Source: an uncultured Prevotella sp. (GTDB lineage: Bacteria; Bacteroidota; Bacteroidia; Bacteroidales; Bacteroidaceae). Taken from it: a DNA stretch of 13,282 bases. The notes below the pieces were generated by a model. The model saw only the letters and a program-made list of their open reading frames with translations. It made no database searches and had not been told where the DNA came from. The position numbers and the translations under genes are program-made. Below, piece after piece: positions 7,442 through 13,282 of the stretch (positions are counted from its first letter, which is position 1; each line of letters opens with the position of its first letter). The DNA is taken from NCBI GenBank assembly GCA_900556795.1, contig USQD01000026.1, forward strand, positions 1-13,282. The letters run 5' to 3'.

Positions 7442-9787
7442 ATGAGAACAGCATTCATATCACTATCATTTCTGCTGGCTGGCTCGCTGATGGTTCCTGC
7501 CATCGCCCATACACCCGCCAGCAAGAAGAAAGTTGCTACAACAACTCAAAAAGGTAAAATCCTGCCGATGAAGGAGTATATCGACCAGCTGATGGCAAAG
7601 ATGACTCTGCAGGAGAAAATCGGTCAGCTCAACCTGATGGTGGCTGGCGATATCACTACCGGTGGAGCCCTGGACACCCAGGTGGGTGGCGACATTGCAA
7701 AAGGCAACATGGGCGGCGTATTCAACATCAAGGGACTCGACAAAATCAAGGCTCTCCAGGACATCGCCATCAAGAACAGCCGTCTGGGCATTCCGCTGCT
7801 GGTGGGCATGGACGTAATCCACGGCTACGAGACCATGTTCCCTATCCCCCTCGCCCTTTCCTGCTCCTGGGATACAGAAGCGATGAAGAAGGTAGGCGAA
7901 GTATCGGCTAAGGAAGCCAGTGCTGCAGGAATCAACTGGACTTACTCGCCCATGGTAGATATTGCACTCGATGCCCGATGGGGACGAATCAGCGAGGGTA
8001 ACGGAGAGGATCCTTACCTGAGCGGCGTGATGGGTGCCGCACTCACACAGGGTTACCAGGGCGCCGACATGCGCACAGAGGAGATATTGAGAGCCGATAG
8101 AATCATGGCTTGCCTCAAGCACTTTGCCCTCTACGGAGCCGTGGAGAGCGGAAAGGAATACAACACCGTGGATATGAGTCGCATACGCATGATGAACCAA
8201 TACCTGCCTCCTTACGAAGCCGTGGTAAAAGCTGGCGTAGGCAGCGTAATGTCTTCGTTCAACCTGATAGATTATACCCCTGCCACCGCCAACCACTGGA
8301 TGATGACCGATGTTTTGAGAAAACAATGGGGATTCAAGGGCTTTCTCGTAACAGATTATGCATCTATCGCCGAGATTCTGAACCACGGCACTGCCAAGGA
8401 TCTGAAAGAGGCATCAGAACAGGCACTCCTGGCTGGTACGGATATGGATATGTGCTCCAATGCCTTCGTCAAGCATCTGGCACAGAGCGTGGCAGAGGGC
8501 AAGGTGACGGAGGAAGACATCAACACTGCCTGCCGCCGCATCCTCGAGGCAAAATACAAACTGGGATTGTTCAGCAATCCTTACCGCTACTGCAATACCA
8601 AGCGAAACAAGACCGACATCTACTCTGCCGAAAACCGACAGATAGCTCGCGACGTAGCAGCCGAGACCTTCGTGCTTCTGAAAAATGAAGGAAATCTTCT
8701 TCCTCTGAAGAAGCAGGGAAAGATAGCGCTGATTGGTCCTCTTGCAGATACCCGCAACAATATTGCCGGCACATGGAGTGTAGCTCAGGCTCCAGAGAAA
8801 TATACTACTATCAAGGAAGCCATGGAGAAAGCGCTCGATGGCAAAGCCACCTTATTATATGCACAGGGCTGCAATATCTGGCGCGATAGGGAACTTCAGA
8901 AGAACGGCGAACAGGGCAAGTCTATCGCCTGGGGAGATGAGGTAAAGATGAAGAACGAGGCACTGCAGATAGCAAAGGAAGCAGATGTGATAGTATGCGC
9001 CATGGGCGAAACTGCCGACATGAGCGGTGAATGCGCAAGCCGCACTAATCTGGAAATGCCTGATGTGCAGCAAGAACTTCTGGCAGAACTCGCAAAGACG
9101 GGAAAACCTGTCGTATTGCTCAACTTTGCCGGTCGCCCTACGGTTTTGTCATGGGAGAATGAACACATTCCTGCCATCATGAACGTATGGTTTGGTGGTT
9201 CTGAAGTGGGAGATGCACTTTGCGATGTCATCTTCGGCGACAAGGTTCCATCAGGTAAGCTCACCACTTCCATGCCAAAGACAACCGGACAGGAGCCTCT
9301 CTACTACAACCATCAGAATACGGGAAGACCAGTACCTGATGACAATCAGAAATTTGCCAAGTTTGCCAGCAATTGTCTGGATGTAAGCAATGGTCCTCTC
9401 TATCCATTCGGCTATGGATTGAGCTACACCACTTTCGAGTATGGCGATTTGAAGCTGAGCAGCCATGAAGTCAATATGGATGACTGGAAGATTACCGCCA
9501 CCATCAACGTAAAGAATACAGGCAGCCGTGATGCCGACGAGGTAGTTCAGCTCTATATCCGTGATATGGTTGCCAGCATCTCTCGTCCTGTCAAGGAACT
9601 GAAAGGTTTCCAGCGCATCCATCTGGCTGCAGGAGAAAGCAGGGAAATCTGCTTCGACATCACTCCTGAAATGCTCAAATTCTATAACGCAGAATTAAAG
9701 CATGTGATTGAACCTGGCGACTTCCTGATTATGGTGGGAGGAAACAGTAAAGAGGTAAAGACCCAGAATCTTACTGTTAAGAACTAG
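7442..9787 (+). CDS. bglX: Periplasmic BglX-type GH3 beta-glucosidase
   Basis: Retaining beta-glucosidase-type enzyme, exported to the periplasm, that hydrolyses terminal beta-linked glucose or a related sugar from oligosaccharides. It has 781 residues, close to E. coli BglX. Signal peptide about 1-22 (AIA before His23). The catalytic barrel (about 45-380) shows KMTLQEKIGQLN, GMDVIHG (Asp124), LDARWGRISEGNGEDPYL, KHF (226-228) and FLVTDYAS, with the predicted nucleophile Asp305. The second domain (about 400-615) has MSGECASR, whose Glu530 aligns by motif with the BglX acid/base. PFGYGLSYTTF leads to a fibronectin III-like domain (about 675-775). All expected domains are intact. It has its own promoter and lies downstream of a different GH3 enzyme, with which it may divide oligosaccharide trimming. 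The symbol reflects family resemblance; the true substrate may differ. Confidence 0.92.
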   Translation: MRTAFISLSFLLAGSLMVPAIAHTPASKKKVATTTQKGKILPMKEYIDQLMAKMTLQEKIGQLNLMVAGDITTGGALDTQVGGDIAKGNMGGVFNIKGLDKIKALQDIAIKNSRLGIPLLVGMDVIHGYETMFPIPLALSCSWDTEAMKKVGEVSAKEASAAGINWTYSPMVDIALDARWGRISEGNGEDPYLSGVMGAALTQGYQGADMRTEEILRADRIMACLKHFALYGAVESGKEYNTVDMSRIRMMNQYLPPYEAVVKAGVGSVMSSFNLIDYTPATANHWMMTDVLRKQWGFKGFLVTDYASIAEILNHGTAKDLKEASEQALLAGTDMDMCSNAFVKHLAQSVAEGKVTEEDINTACRRILEAKYKLGLFSNPYRYCNTKRNKTDIYSAENRQIARDVAAETFVLLKNEGNLLPLKKQGKIALIGPLADTRNNIAGTWSVAQAPEKYTTIKEAMEKALDGKATLLYAQGCNIWRDRELQKNGEQGKSIAWGDEVKMKNEALQIAKEADVIVCAMGETADMSGECASRTNLEMPDVQQELLAELAKTGKPVVLLNFAGRPTVLSWENEHIPAIMNVWFGGSEVGDALCDVIFGDKVPSGKLTTSMPKTTGQEPLYYNHQNTGRPVPDDNQKFAKFASNCLDVSNGPLYPFGYGLSYTTFEYGDLKLSSHEVNMDDWKITATINVKNTGSRDADEVVQLYIRDMVASISRPVKELKGFQRIHLAAGESREICFDITPEMLKFYNAELKHVIEPGDFLIMVGGNSKEVKTQNLTVKN

Positions 9788-9842
9788 TGCCAAAAGCAAA
9801 TGAACATGCAATGATAGATACAAGACTGTAAGTTTTCAGGAA

Positions 9843-9884
9843 ATCCCGGCAGGAGATGGCATACAGCTATTCTCTTGCCGGGAT
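9843..9884 (+). terminator. Hairpin downstream of bglX-like gene, probable terminator
   Basis: ATCCCGGCAGGAGA (9843-9856) pairs with TCTCTTGCCGGGAT (9871-9884): 14 bp with one G-T pair and a 14-nt loop. It begins 55 bp after the stop codon. There is no proper T-run afterwards, only AATTAATAA, so termination may be partial, or the hairpin may mainly protect the mRNA 3' end. Confidence 0.5.
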
Positions 9885-9923
9885 AATTAATAAGGTAAAC
9901 TTGTTAAATACCGTTAATACAAT

Positions 9924-9973
9924 AAACCATCTCGAATTTTAGAAGTCCAAATGATGGTTTTGGTAGAAACCAT
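9924..9973 (+). repeat. Three-segment element able to form two exclusive hairpins
   Basis: AAACCATC (9924-9931), GATGGTTT (9953-9960) and AAACCAT (9967-9973). The middle segment can pair perfectly with the first (8 bp, 21-nt loop) or the third (7 bp, 6-nt loop), not both. It lies 88 bp upstream of the FMN/Fe-S gene. As RNA it could be a switch; as DNA it could be a repeated operator. No clear promoter was found that would place it in a transcript. Confidence 0.35.
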
Positions 9974-10060
9974 GACTCTCTTCGTGTCGAATTAACTCCA
10001 TTTTAGTGTCATACTTGTTGGGTATATAAATTAATAATAAGAATAACAGAAGATAATCCG

Positions 10061-11167
10061 ATGAAAAAAATGATGGGTAATTATTCAGGAAAACTACAAC
10101 AACTGCTTTGTTTGCTGATATGTGTGCTGATGGTAGTGGTCGTCAGTATCCGTAGAGATGGTAAGGTGGCTGGATGCTATGTGAATCAGCAACAGACAGT
10201 AGCGCCAAAGACAGAGCCAATGGCTGTGCTTGAAGATGGTTCTGTACGATTGAATACTACAGAACTTGGAAAAGACATTGTAGGCTACGGAGGCATCGTG
10301 CCATTGGAGATTACCTTGCAGGATGGCAGGGTAAAGAGTATCAGAGCACTTGCCAACTCAGAGTCTCCCGATTTCTTTACTGAGGCTTCTGCCCTGCTTA
10401 CTAAATGGAATGGCAAGACGATAGAAGACGCTCAGAAGATGAAGGTGGACGCCGTGTCTGGTGCAACGTTCTCATCAAAGGCTATCATCGGAAACGTGCA
10501 GCGAGGACTCCAATATGCAGCCAAGAATCCTGTAAAGACTTCAGTATGGTCAGAGTTTGATTTCTCTGCCAAGGCTATAGCCGGACTGATTGTTGTGCTC
10601 ATGGCAGCCATCGTACCGCTTTTCATTAAGAACAGACGATATAGGATAGGTCAGCAAATCCTGAATGTGATAGTGCTTGGATTCTGGTGCGGTTCTTTTC
10701 TGAACTATACATCAATCATCAGCTATATGTCAAATGGCATGAACATAGTGGCATTGATAGTGCCGGTAATCATGCTAATCACGGCATTCGTATATCCTCT
10801 CTTCGGCAAGAAATCATACTATTGTACACATGTGTGCCCCTTTGGTTCGTTGCAGGAACTTGCTGGGAAATGCGTAGGATATAAAGTCAGAATGAAACCA
10901 ACGACAGCCAGACGACTGGATATGTTCCGCCAGATTCTCTGGACCATACTCATGCTGTGTTTGTGGACGGGTATATGGTTCGACTGGATTGATTATGAAC
11001 CCTTCTCTGCCTTTGTATTCCAATCAGCATCATGGATTGTCATTGCCATCGCCATAACCTTCGTAGCACTCTCTACGGTAATCATGCGACCATACTGTCG
11101 CTTTGTCTGTCCTACGGGATCACTCATTAAATACAGCCAAATCTCTATTTTAAAGAAAAAGAAATAA
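10061..11167 (+). CDS. FMN-binding domain fused to NosR/NapH-like 4Fe-4S membrane protein
   Basis: Predicted inner-membrane electron-transfer protein passing electrons between a cytoplasmic Fe-S side and a covalent periplasmic flavin. In the 368 residues: transmembrane helix 1 (about 14-30), then a periplasmic FMN_bind domain (about 74-155). Its motif DAVSGATFSS (130-139) matches the flavinylation site that ApbE modifies in NqrC/RnfG-type proteins; the attached residue would be Thr136 or Ser138. About five further hydrophobic segments follow (near 172-189, 198-222, 228-248, 291-309, 319-341). The two CxxxCP motifs, CTHVCPFGSLQE (Cys255, Cys259) and CRFVCPTGSLI (Cys346, Cys350), are typical of NosR/NapH/YccM polyferredoxin membrane domains. 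No complete soluble CxxCxxCxxxC ferredoxin domain is present. It stands alone, between a hairpin and a strong terminator, before a TonB-dependent receptor. The domain call is firm; the electron acceptor is unknown (ferric chelate reduction is one possibility). Confidence 0.85.
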   Translation: MKKMMGNYSGKLQQLLCLLICVLMVVVVSIRRDGKVAGCYVNQQQTVAPKTEPMAVLEDGSVRLNTTELGKDIVGYGGIVPLEITLQDGRVKSIRALANSESPDFFTEASALLTKWNGKTIEDAQKMKVDAVSGATFSSKAIIGNVQRGLQYAAKNPVKTSVWSEFDFSAKAIAGLIVVLMAAIVPLFIKNRRYRIGQQILNVIVLGFWCGSFLNYTSIISYMSNGMNIVALIVPVIMLITAFVYPLFGKKSYYCTHVCPFGSLQELAGKCVGYKVRMKPTTARRLDMFRQILWTILMLCLWTGIWFDWIDYEPFSAFVFQSASWIVIAIAITFVALSTVIMRPYCRFVCPTGSLIKYSQISILKKKK

Positions 11168-11171
11168 AAAC

Positions 11172-11227
11172 AAACCGGTCATTAGAACGCATGATAAACG
11201 ATGCATTCTGACGGCCGGTTTTTATTT
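11172..11227 (+). terminator. Terminator after the FMN/Fe-S gene
   Basis: An arm of 21 bases beginning AAACCGGTCATTAGAACG (11172-11192), an 8-nt loop (11193-11200) and the return arm ending GACGGCCGGTTT (11201-11221), then a T-rich tail. A few mismatches and G-T pairs interrupt the middle; the GC-rich base of the stem is intact. It starts 5 bp after the stop codon. Confidence 0.85.
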
Positions 11228-11267
11228 GGTATAAACATGGGAAAGTCAAAATCATTATTTCTAGGTA

Positions 11268-11298
11268 TTGTATATTTCCAGAAAAGTCAGTACCTTTG
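11268..11298 (+). promoter_or_regulatory. Promoter of the right-hand TonB receptor transcript
   Basis: TTG at 11268-11270 (preceded by A, against consensus TTTG), a 20-bp spacer and TACCTTTG at 11291-11298, an exact -7 box. This is the best two-part promoter in the window. Transcription should begin near 11304, about 234 nt before the receptor ATG at 11538. Confidence 0.75.
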
Positions 11299-11324
11299 CA
11301 CCCGCAAACAAGACCGAGGCAGGA

Positions 11325-11432
11325 ATGGCATATATTCCAGCCTCAGCCGGAAAGCATGGAATAAAAGCAACGGATAAGCGAGAAACAGTCATTGCCCATA
11401 TCATTCCTTACATATTATATAATAAGGTGTAA
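11325..11432 (+). CDS. Possible 35-residue leader peptide ORF
   Basis: ATG at 11325 opens a frame starting MAYIPASAGKHGIKA and ending IIPYILYNKV before TAA at 11430. GAGG at 11316-11319 lies 5 nt upstream, unusual in this phylum, but it is also the 5' arm of the leader hairpin, and the ATG is itself inside that stem. If translated, ribosome movement would open the hairpin, as in attenuation. No homologue is recognised and a chance ORF of this size is quite possible. Confidence 0.2.
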   Translation: MAYIPASAGKHGIKATDKRETVIAHIIPYILYNKV

Positions 11433-11527
11433 CTGCCTTCTTATATTTATATCCCTGAAGAATGTGCTAGGCCCGACGTATAATTACTCCTTATGGTACC
11501 ACAAATTATTTTCCAGCAAAACGGAAA

Positions 11528-11535
11528 TAACTTTG
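11528..11535 (+). promoter_or_regulatory. Possible second -7 box next to the receptor start codon
   Basis: TAACTTTG matches TAnnTTTG exactly but ends only 2 bp before the ATG at 11538, so its transcript would start at or just inside the coding region. No -33 element accompanies it. It may be chance, or it may serve a leaderless transcript or a start codon further in. Confidence 0.25.
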
Positions 11536-11537
11536 AT

Positions 11538-13282
11538 ATGATAAGAAGCAACTATATACGTAGGGGCGTATTGGCTCTATGCATGCTCATCATGACGATG
11601 GCAGCATGGGCACAGCACGATTCAGACTCCCTCAAAAATGATTTCAGTAAGCATCATCAGCAGGATAACTATAGAAAGAATCTGCATGGTGACAAGTTAA
11701 AACAAACCCAGTATCTGGGCGAAGTAGTGGTTCGTGGCAACCAGGTAAAGCGTGTCAACTCGTCGGCATTCAATGTCATGGCGGTAGATACACGTCGCCT
11801 GCGCAACACCAACCTCGACCTTGCGTATGTTCTCGACCGCGTATCGGGCGTGAAAGTGCGTGAGGACGGAGGTCTTGGCTCTGGCGCAAGCATCAACCTG
11901 AATGGCTTTACGGGCAAGCACGTGAAACTCTTTATCGATGGTGTGCCGATGGATGGTGCATCATCCAGTTTCAGCATCAACAATATACCTGCGAGCTTTG
12001 CCAACCGCATCGAGGTATATAAGGGTGTCGTACCCGTAGATTTCGGTGGAGATGCCCTGGGAGGTGCCATCAATATCGTGACCGACCACTCTCCGCATAC
12101 ATACGTTGATGCCAGCTATAGCTATGGCTCATTCAATACCCATCGCAGTAATCTCTCTTTAGGATGGACGGGCAGATCGGGGCTTATGCTCCGCTTGAAC
12201 GCCTATCAGAACTATTCAGACAACGACTATAAGGTAAAGACGCAATGGACTGATCTTGAGACCAATGCGGTGAGCAACGAAGAGGCGTGGTTCCGCCGGT
12301 TCCACGACAGATACCACAACGAGGCTGTCATCTTCCAGCTGGGTGTGGTGGATAAGACATGGGCCGACAAGCTCATCTTCGGCTTGAACTATAGCCATGA
12401 ATATGCACAGATACAGAACGCCAATCTGATGAAAATCGTGTTTGGCGGCAAATATCGCACAGCGCAAGGATGGACTCCCTCTATGCTCTATGAGAAGCGA
12501 AATCTTGCTATCCCAGGTTTGAACTTCCGATTGTCGGCACGCTACGACATGGTGAAGACCAATAATGTGGATACGCTCAGCCGTACCTATAGCTGGACGG
12601 GTGAGTATAAGGTGAACGCCTATCAGGGCGAGGGAGTTCCAACGCTTGCCGAATTCAAGGGTTACACCCTGGCTACCGTTGCCAATCTGACCTATCATCT
12701 TGGCGACCAGCATTTCTTTACGCTCAACGATACTTATACCCATTATCGCCGCCGCACCACCAATGCGGCATCCAATAGCGTTCAGAGTTCAGCATCCACC
12801 TTCATGCGCCGCATCAATGCCAAAAACACCCTGGGACTGTCGTACAAGTTTATCCCCAACCGGCATCTGAACATGGTGGCCTTCCTGAAGTATTACGACT
12901 CACATGTTAGAGGACCAGTGAACATCGCTTCGTCCGGGCGTGCCGACTATCAGGAGCAGGAACGTTCTACCGATGCCTTGGGATATGGTGCAGCAGGAAC
13001 TTACTTTCTACTGAACAAAGACTTACAGATAAAGCTGTCGTATGAGCGAACCTATCGTCTGCCTACCGACCGTGAGCTCTTTGGTGATGGCGATTATGAG
13101 GATGGCAATGCCACCCTTCGCCCGGAGAAGAGCGACAACGTGAATCTGAACCTGGGCTATCAGCATACTTTCAATGATGCGCATACCCTGAGTGCAGATG
13201 TAGGTTTCAACTATCGCCACGTAGCGGATTACATCATCCGAACCATCGGACAGAAGGGAGTAGCCGTGAGCACCAACCACGG
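11538..13282 (+). CDS. TonB-dependent outer-membrane receptor, siderophore/haem/cobalamin type (3' end cut off)
   Basis: Outer-membrane gated channel for a scarce nutrient, driven by TonB/ExbBD. The frame is open from the ATG at 11538 through 581 codons to the window edge; the full protein is probably 680-800 residues. Signal peptide about 1-25 (AWA before Gln26). A short, His/Asp/Lys-rich linker (26-57) replaces the carboxypeptidase-like domain of SusC proteins. The TonB box/plug start is YLGEVVVRG (59-67). The plug runs to about 182, with LAYVLDRVSGVKVRE, KLFIDGVPMDG and RIEVYKGVVPVDFGGDALGG. Barrel strands follow, including YERTYRLPTDRELFGDGD, a common receptor motif. An in-frame ATG at 11493 would add 15 residues and spoil the signal peptide. 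It is not SusC-like and has no visible SusD partner. The ligand is unknown; the neighbouring FMN/Fe-S protein hints at metal-related uptake. Confidence 0.92.
   Translation, partial: MIRSNYIRRGVLALCMLIMTMAAWAQHDSDSLKNDFSKHHQQDNYRKNLHGDKLKQTQYLGEVVVRGNQVKRVNSSAFNVMAVDTRRLRNTNLDLAYVLDRVSGVKVREDGGLGSGASINLNGFTGKHVKLFIDGVPMDGASSSFSINNIPASFANRIEVYKGVVPVDFGGDALGGAINIVTDHSPHTYVDASYSYGSFNTHRSNLSLGWTGRSGLMLRLNAYQNYSDNDYKVKTQWTDLETNAVSNEEAWFRRFHDRYHNEAVIFQLGVVDKTWADKLIFGLNYSHEYAQIQNANLMKIVFGGKYRTAQGWTPSMLYEKRNLAIPGLNFRLSARYDMVKTNNVDTLSRTYSWTGEYKVNAYQGEGVPTLAEFKGYTLATVANLTYHLGDQHFFTLNDTYTHYRRRTTNAASNSVQSSASTFMRRINAKNTLGLSYKFIPNRHLNMVAFLKYYDSHVRGPVNIASSGRADYQEQERSTDALGYGAAGTYFLLNKDLQIKLSYERTYRLPTDRELFGDGDYEDGNATLRPEKSDNVNLNLGYQHTFNDAHTLSADVGFNYRHVADYIIRTIGQKGVAVSTNH

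Larger units (their letters stand above)
11304..11537 (+). other. Long structured 5' leader of the TonB receptor gene
   Basis: About 234 nt lie between the predicted start of transcription and the receptor ATG. They begin with a strong hairpin at 11316-11344: GAGGCAGGAAT, a 7-nt loop, ATTCCAGCCTC, symmetric apart from one A-A mismatch. A 35-codon ORF runs through the first half. Cobalamin riboswitches are common before such receptors in this phylum, but I see no B12 box or GCCACTG element. I also see no recognisable TPP, preQ1, SAM or molybdenum-cofactor motif. A regulatory role is inferred from length and structure only. Confidence 0.35.

Noticed and set aside
7466..8386. A 306-codon minus-strand frame under the bglX-like gene
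   Set aside because: It is the antisense shadow of a GH3 catalytic domain with intact motifs; its product is His/Val/Ser-rich with no recognisable domain.
8110..8688. A 192-codon plus-strand frame inside the bglX-like gene
   Set aside because: Frame-shifted reading of the same GH3 codons, Arg/Gln-rich and without any motif; the host gene is unbroken.
11304..11537. Cobalamin riboswitch in the leader of the TonB receptor
   Set aside because: The leader length and gene type invite this call, but no B12 box, GCCACTG or matching core elements could be found.
11493..11538. Upstream in-frame ATG at 11493 as the receptor start
   Set aside because: It would place 15 residues (MVPQIIFQQ...) before the basic, hydrophobic signal sequence that begins at 11538.
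1..13282. Mobile element, phage, CRISPR or defence system
   Set aside because: No transposase, integrase, repeat-spacer array, terminal repeats or defence domains are visible; all large genes fit glycan utilization, electron transfer or uptake.

Overview
The window looks like a chromosomal segment from a member of the Bacteroidales, most likely Prevotellaceae (Prevotella/Segatella type). The evidence is a SusC-type TonB-dependent transporter, a SusR/DUF6377-type membrane-spanning regulator, a BglX-type GH3 enzyme, several -7 promoter boxes of the Bacteroidetes form TAnnTTTG, and start codons preceded by A/T-rich sequence rather than a Shine-Dalgarno motif. The genus is an inference from style; no marker gene is present.

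Region 1 (1-7101) reads as one side of a polysaccharide utilization locus. A SusC-family transporter runs leftward off the window (1-2895, lacking only its C-terminal end); its SusD partner would be expected just beyond the left edge. Divergent from it, across a 227-bp promoter region, lies a gene for a signal peptide-TPR-transmembrane-HTH regulator (3123-4757). A secreted GH3 glycosidase (4787-7048) follows 29 bp later with no terminator between them. The pair ends at a strong bidirectional-looking terminator (7052-7101). In the likely scheme, oligosaccharides enter by the SusC channel, the regulator senses them in the periplasm, and the GH3 enzyme trims terminal sugars there.

Region 2 (7102-9884) holds a 25-bp near-perfect palindrome, the remains of a small leftward gene disrupted at an A7/T7 homopolymer (7141-7352), and a second GH3 enzyme of BglX type (7442-9787) with its own promoter and a downstream hairpin. 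The two GH3 proteins have different nucleophile contexts (SDW and TDY), so they are unlikely to be recent tandem duplicates.

Region 3 (9885-13282) changes theme. A membrane protein fusing a periplasmic FMN-binding domain to a NosR/NapH-like polyferredoxin membrane domain (10061-11167) ends at a clear terminator. A promoter then starts a leader of about 230 nt with a strong hairpin and a 35-codon ORF, followed by a TonB-dependent receptor of the siderophore/haem/cobalamin type (11538 to the right edge, truncated). This pairing suggests periplasmic electron transfer alongside uptake of a metal or metal chelate, but the substrate cannot be read from the sequence.

No tRNA, rRNA, CRISPR array, insertion sequence or integrase was seen. 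The most unusual items are the repeated TGCGA...TTCTCAA elements in the divergent PUL promoter region, the homopolymer-broken small gene, the mutually exclusive hairpins upstream of the FMN/Fe-S gene, and the unassigned structured leader of the last receptor.
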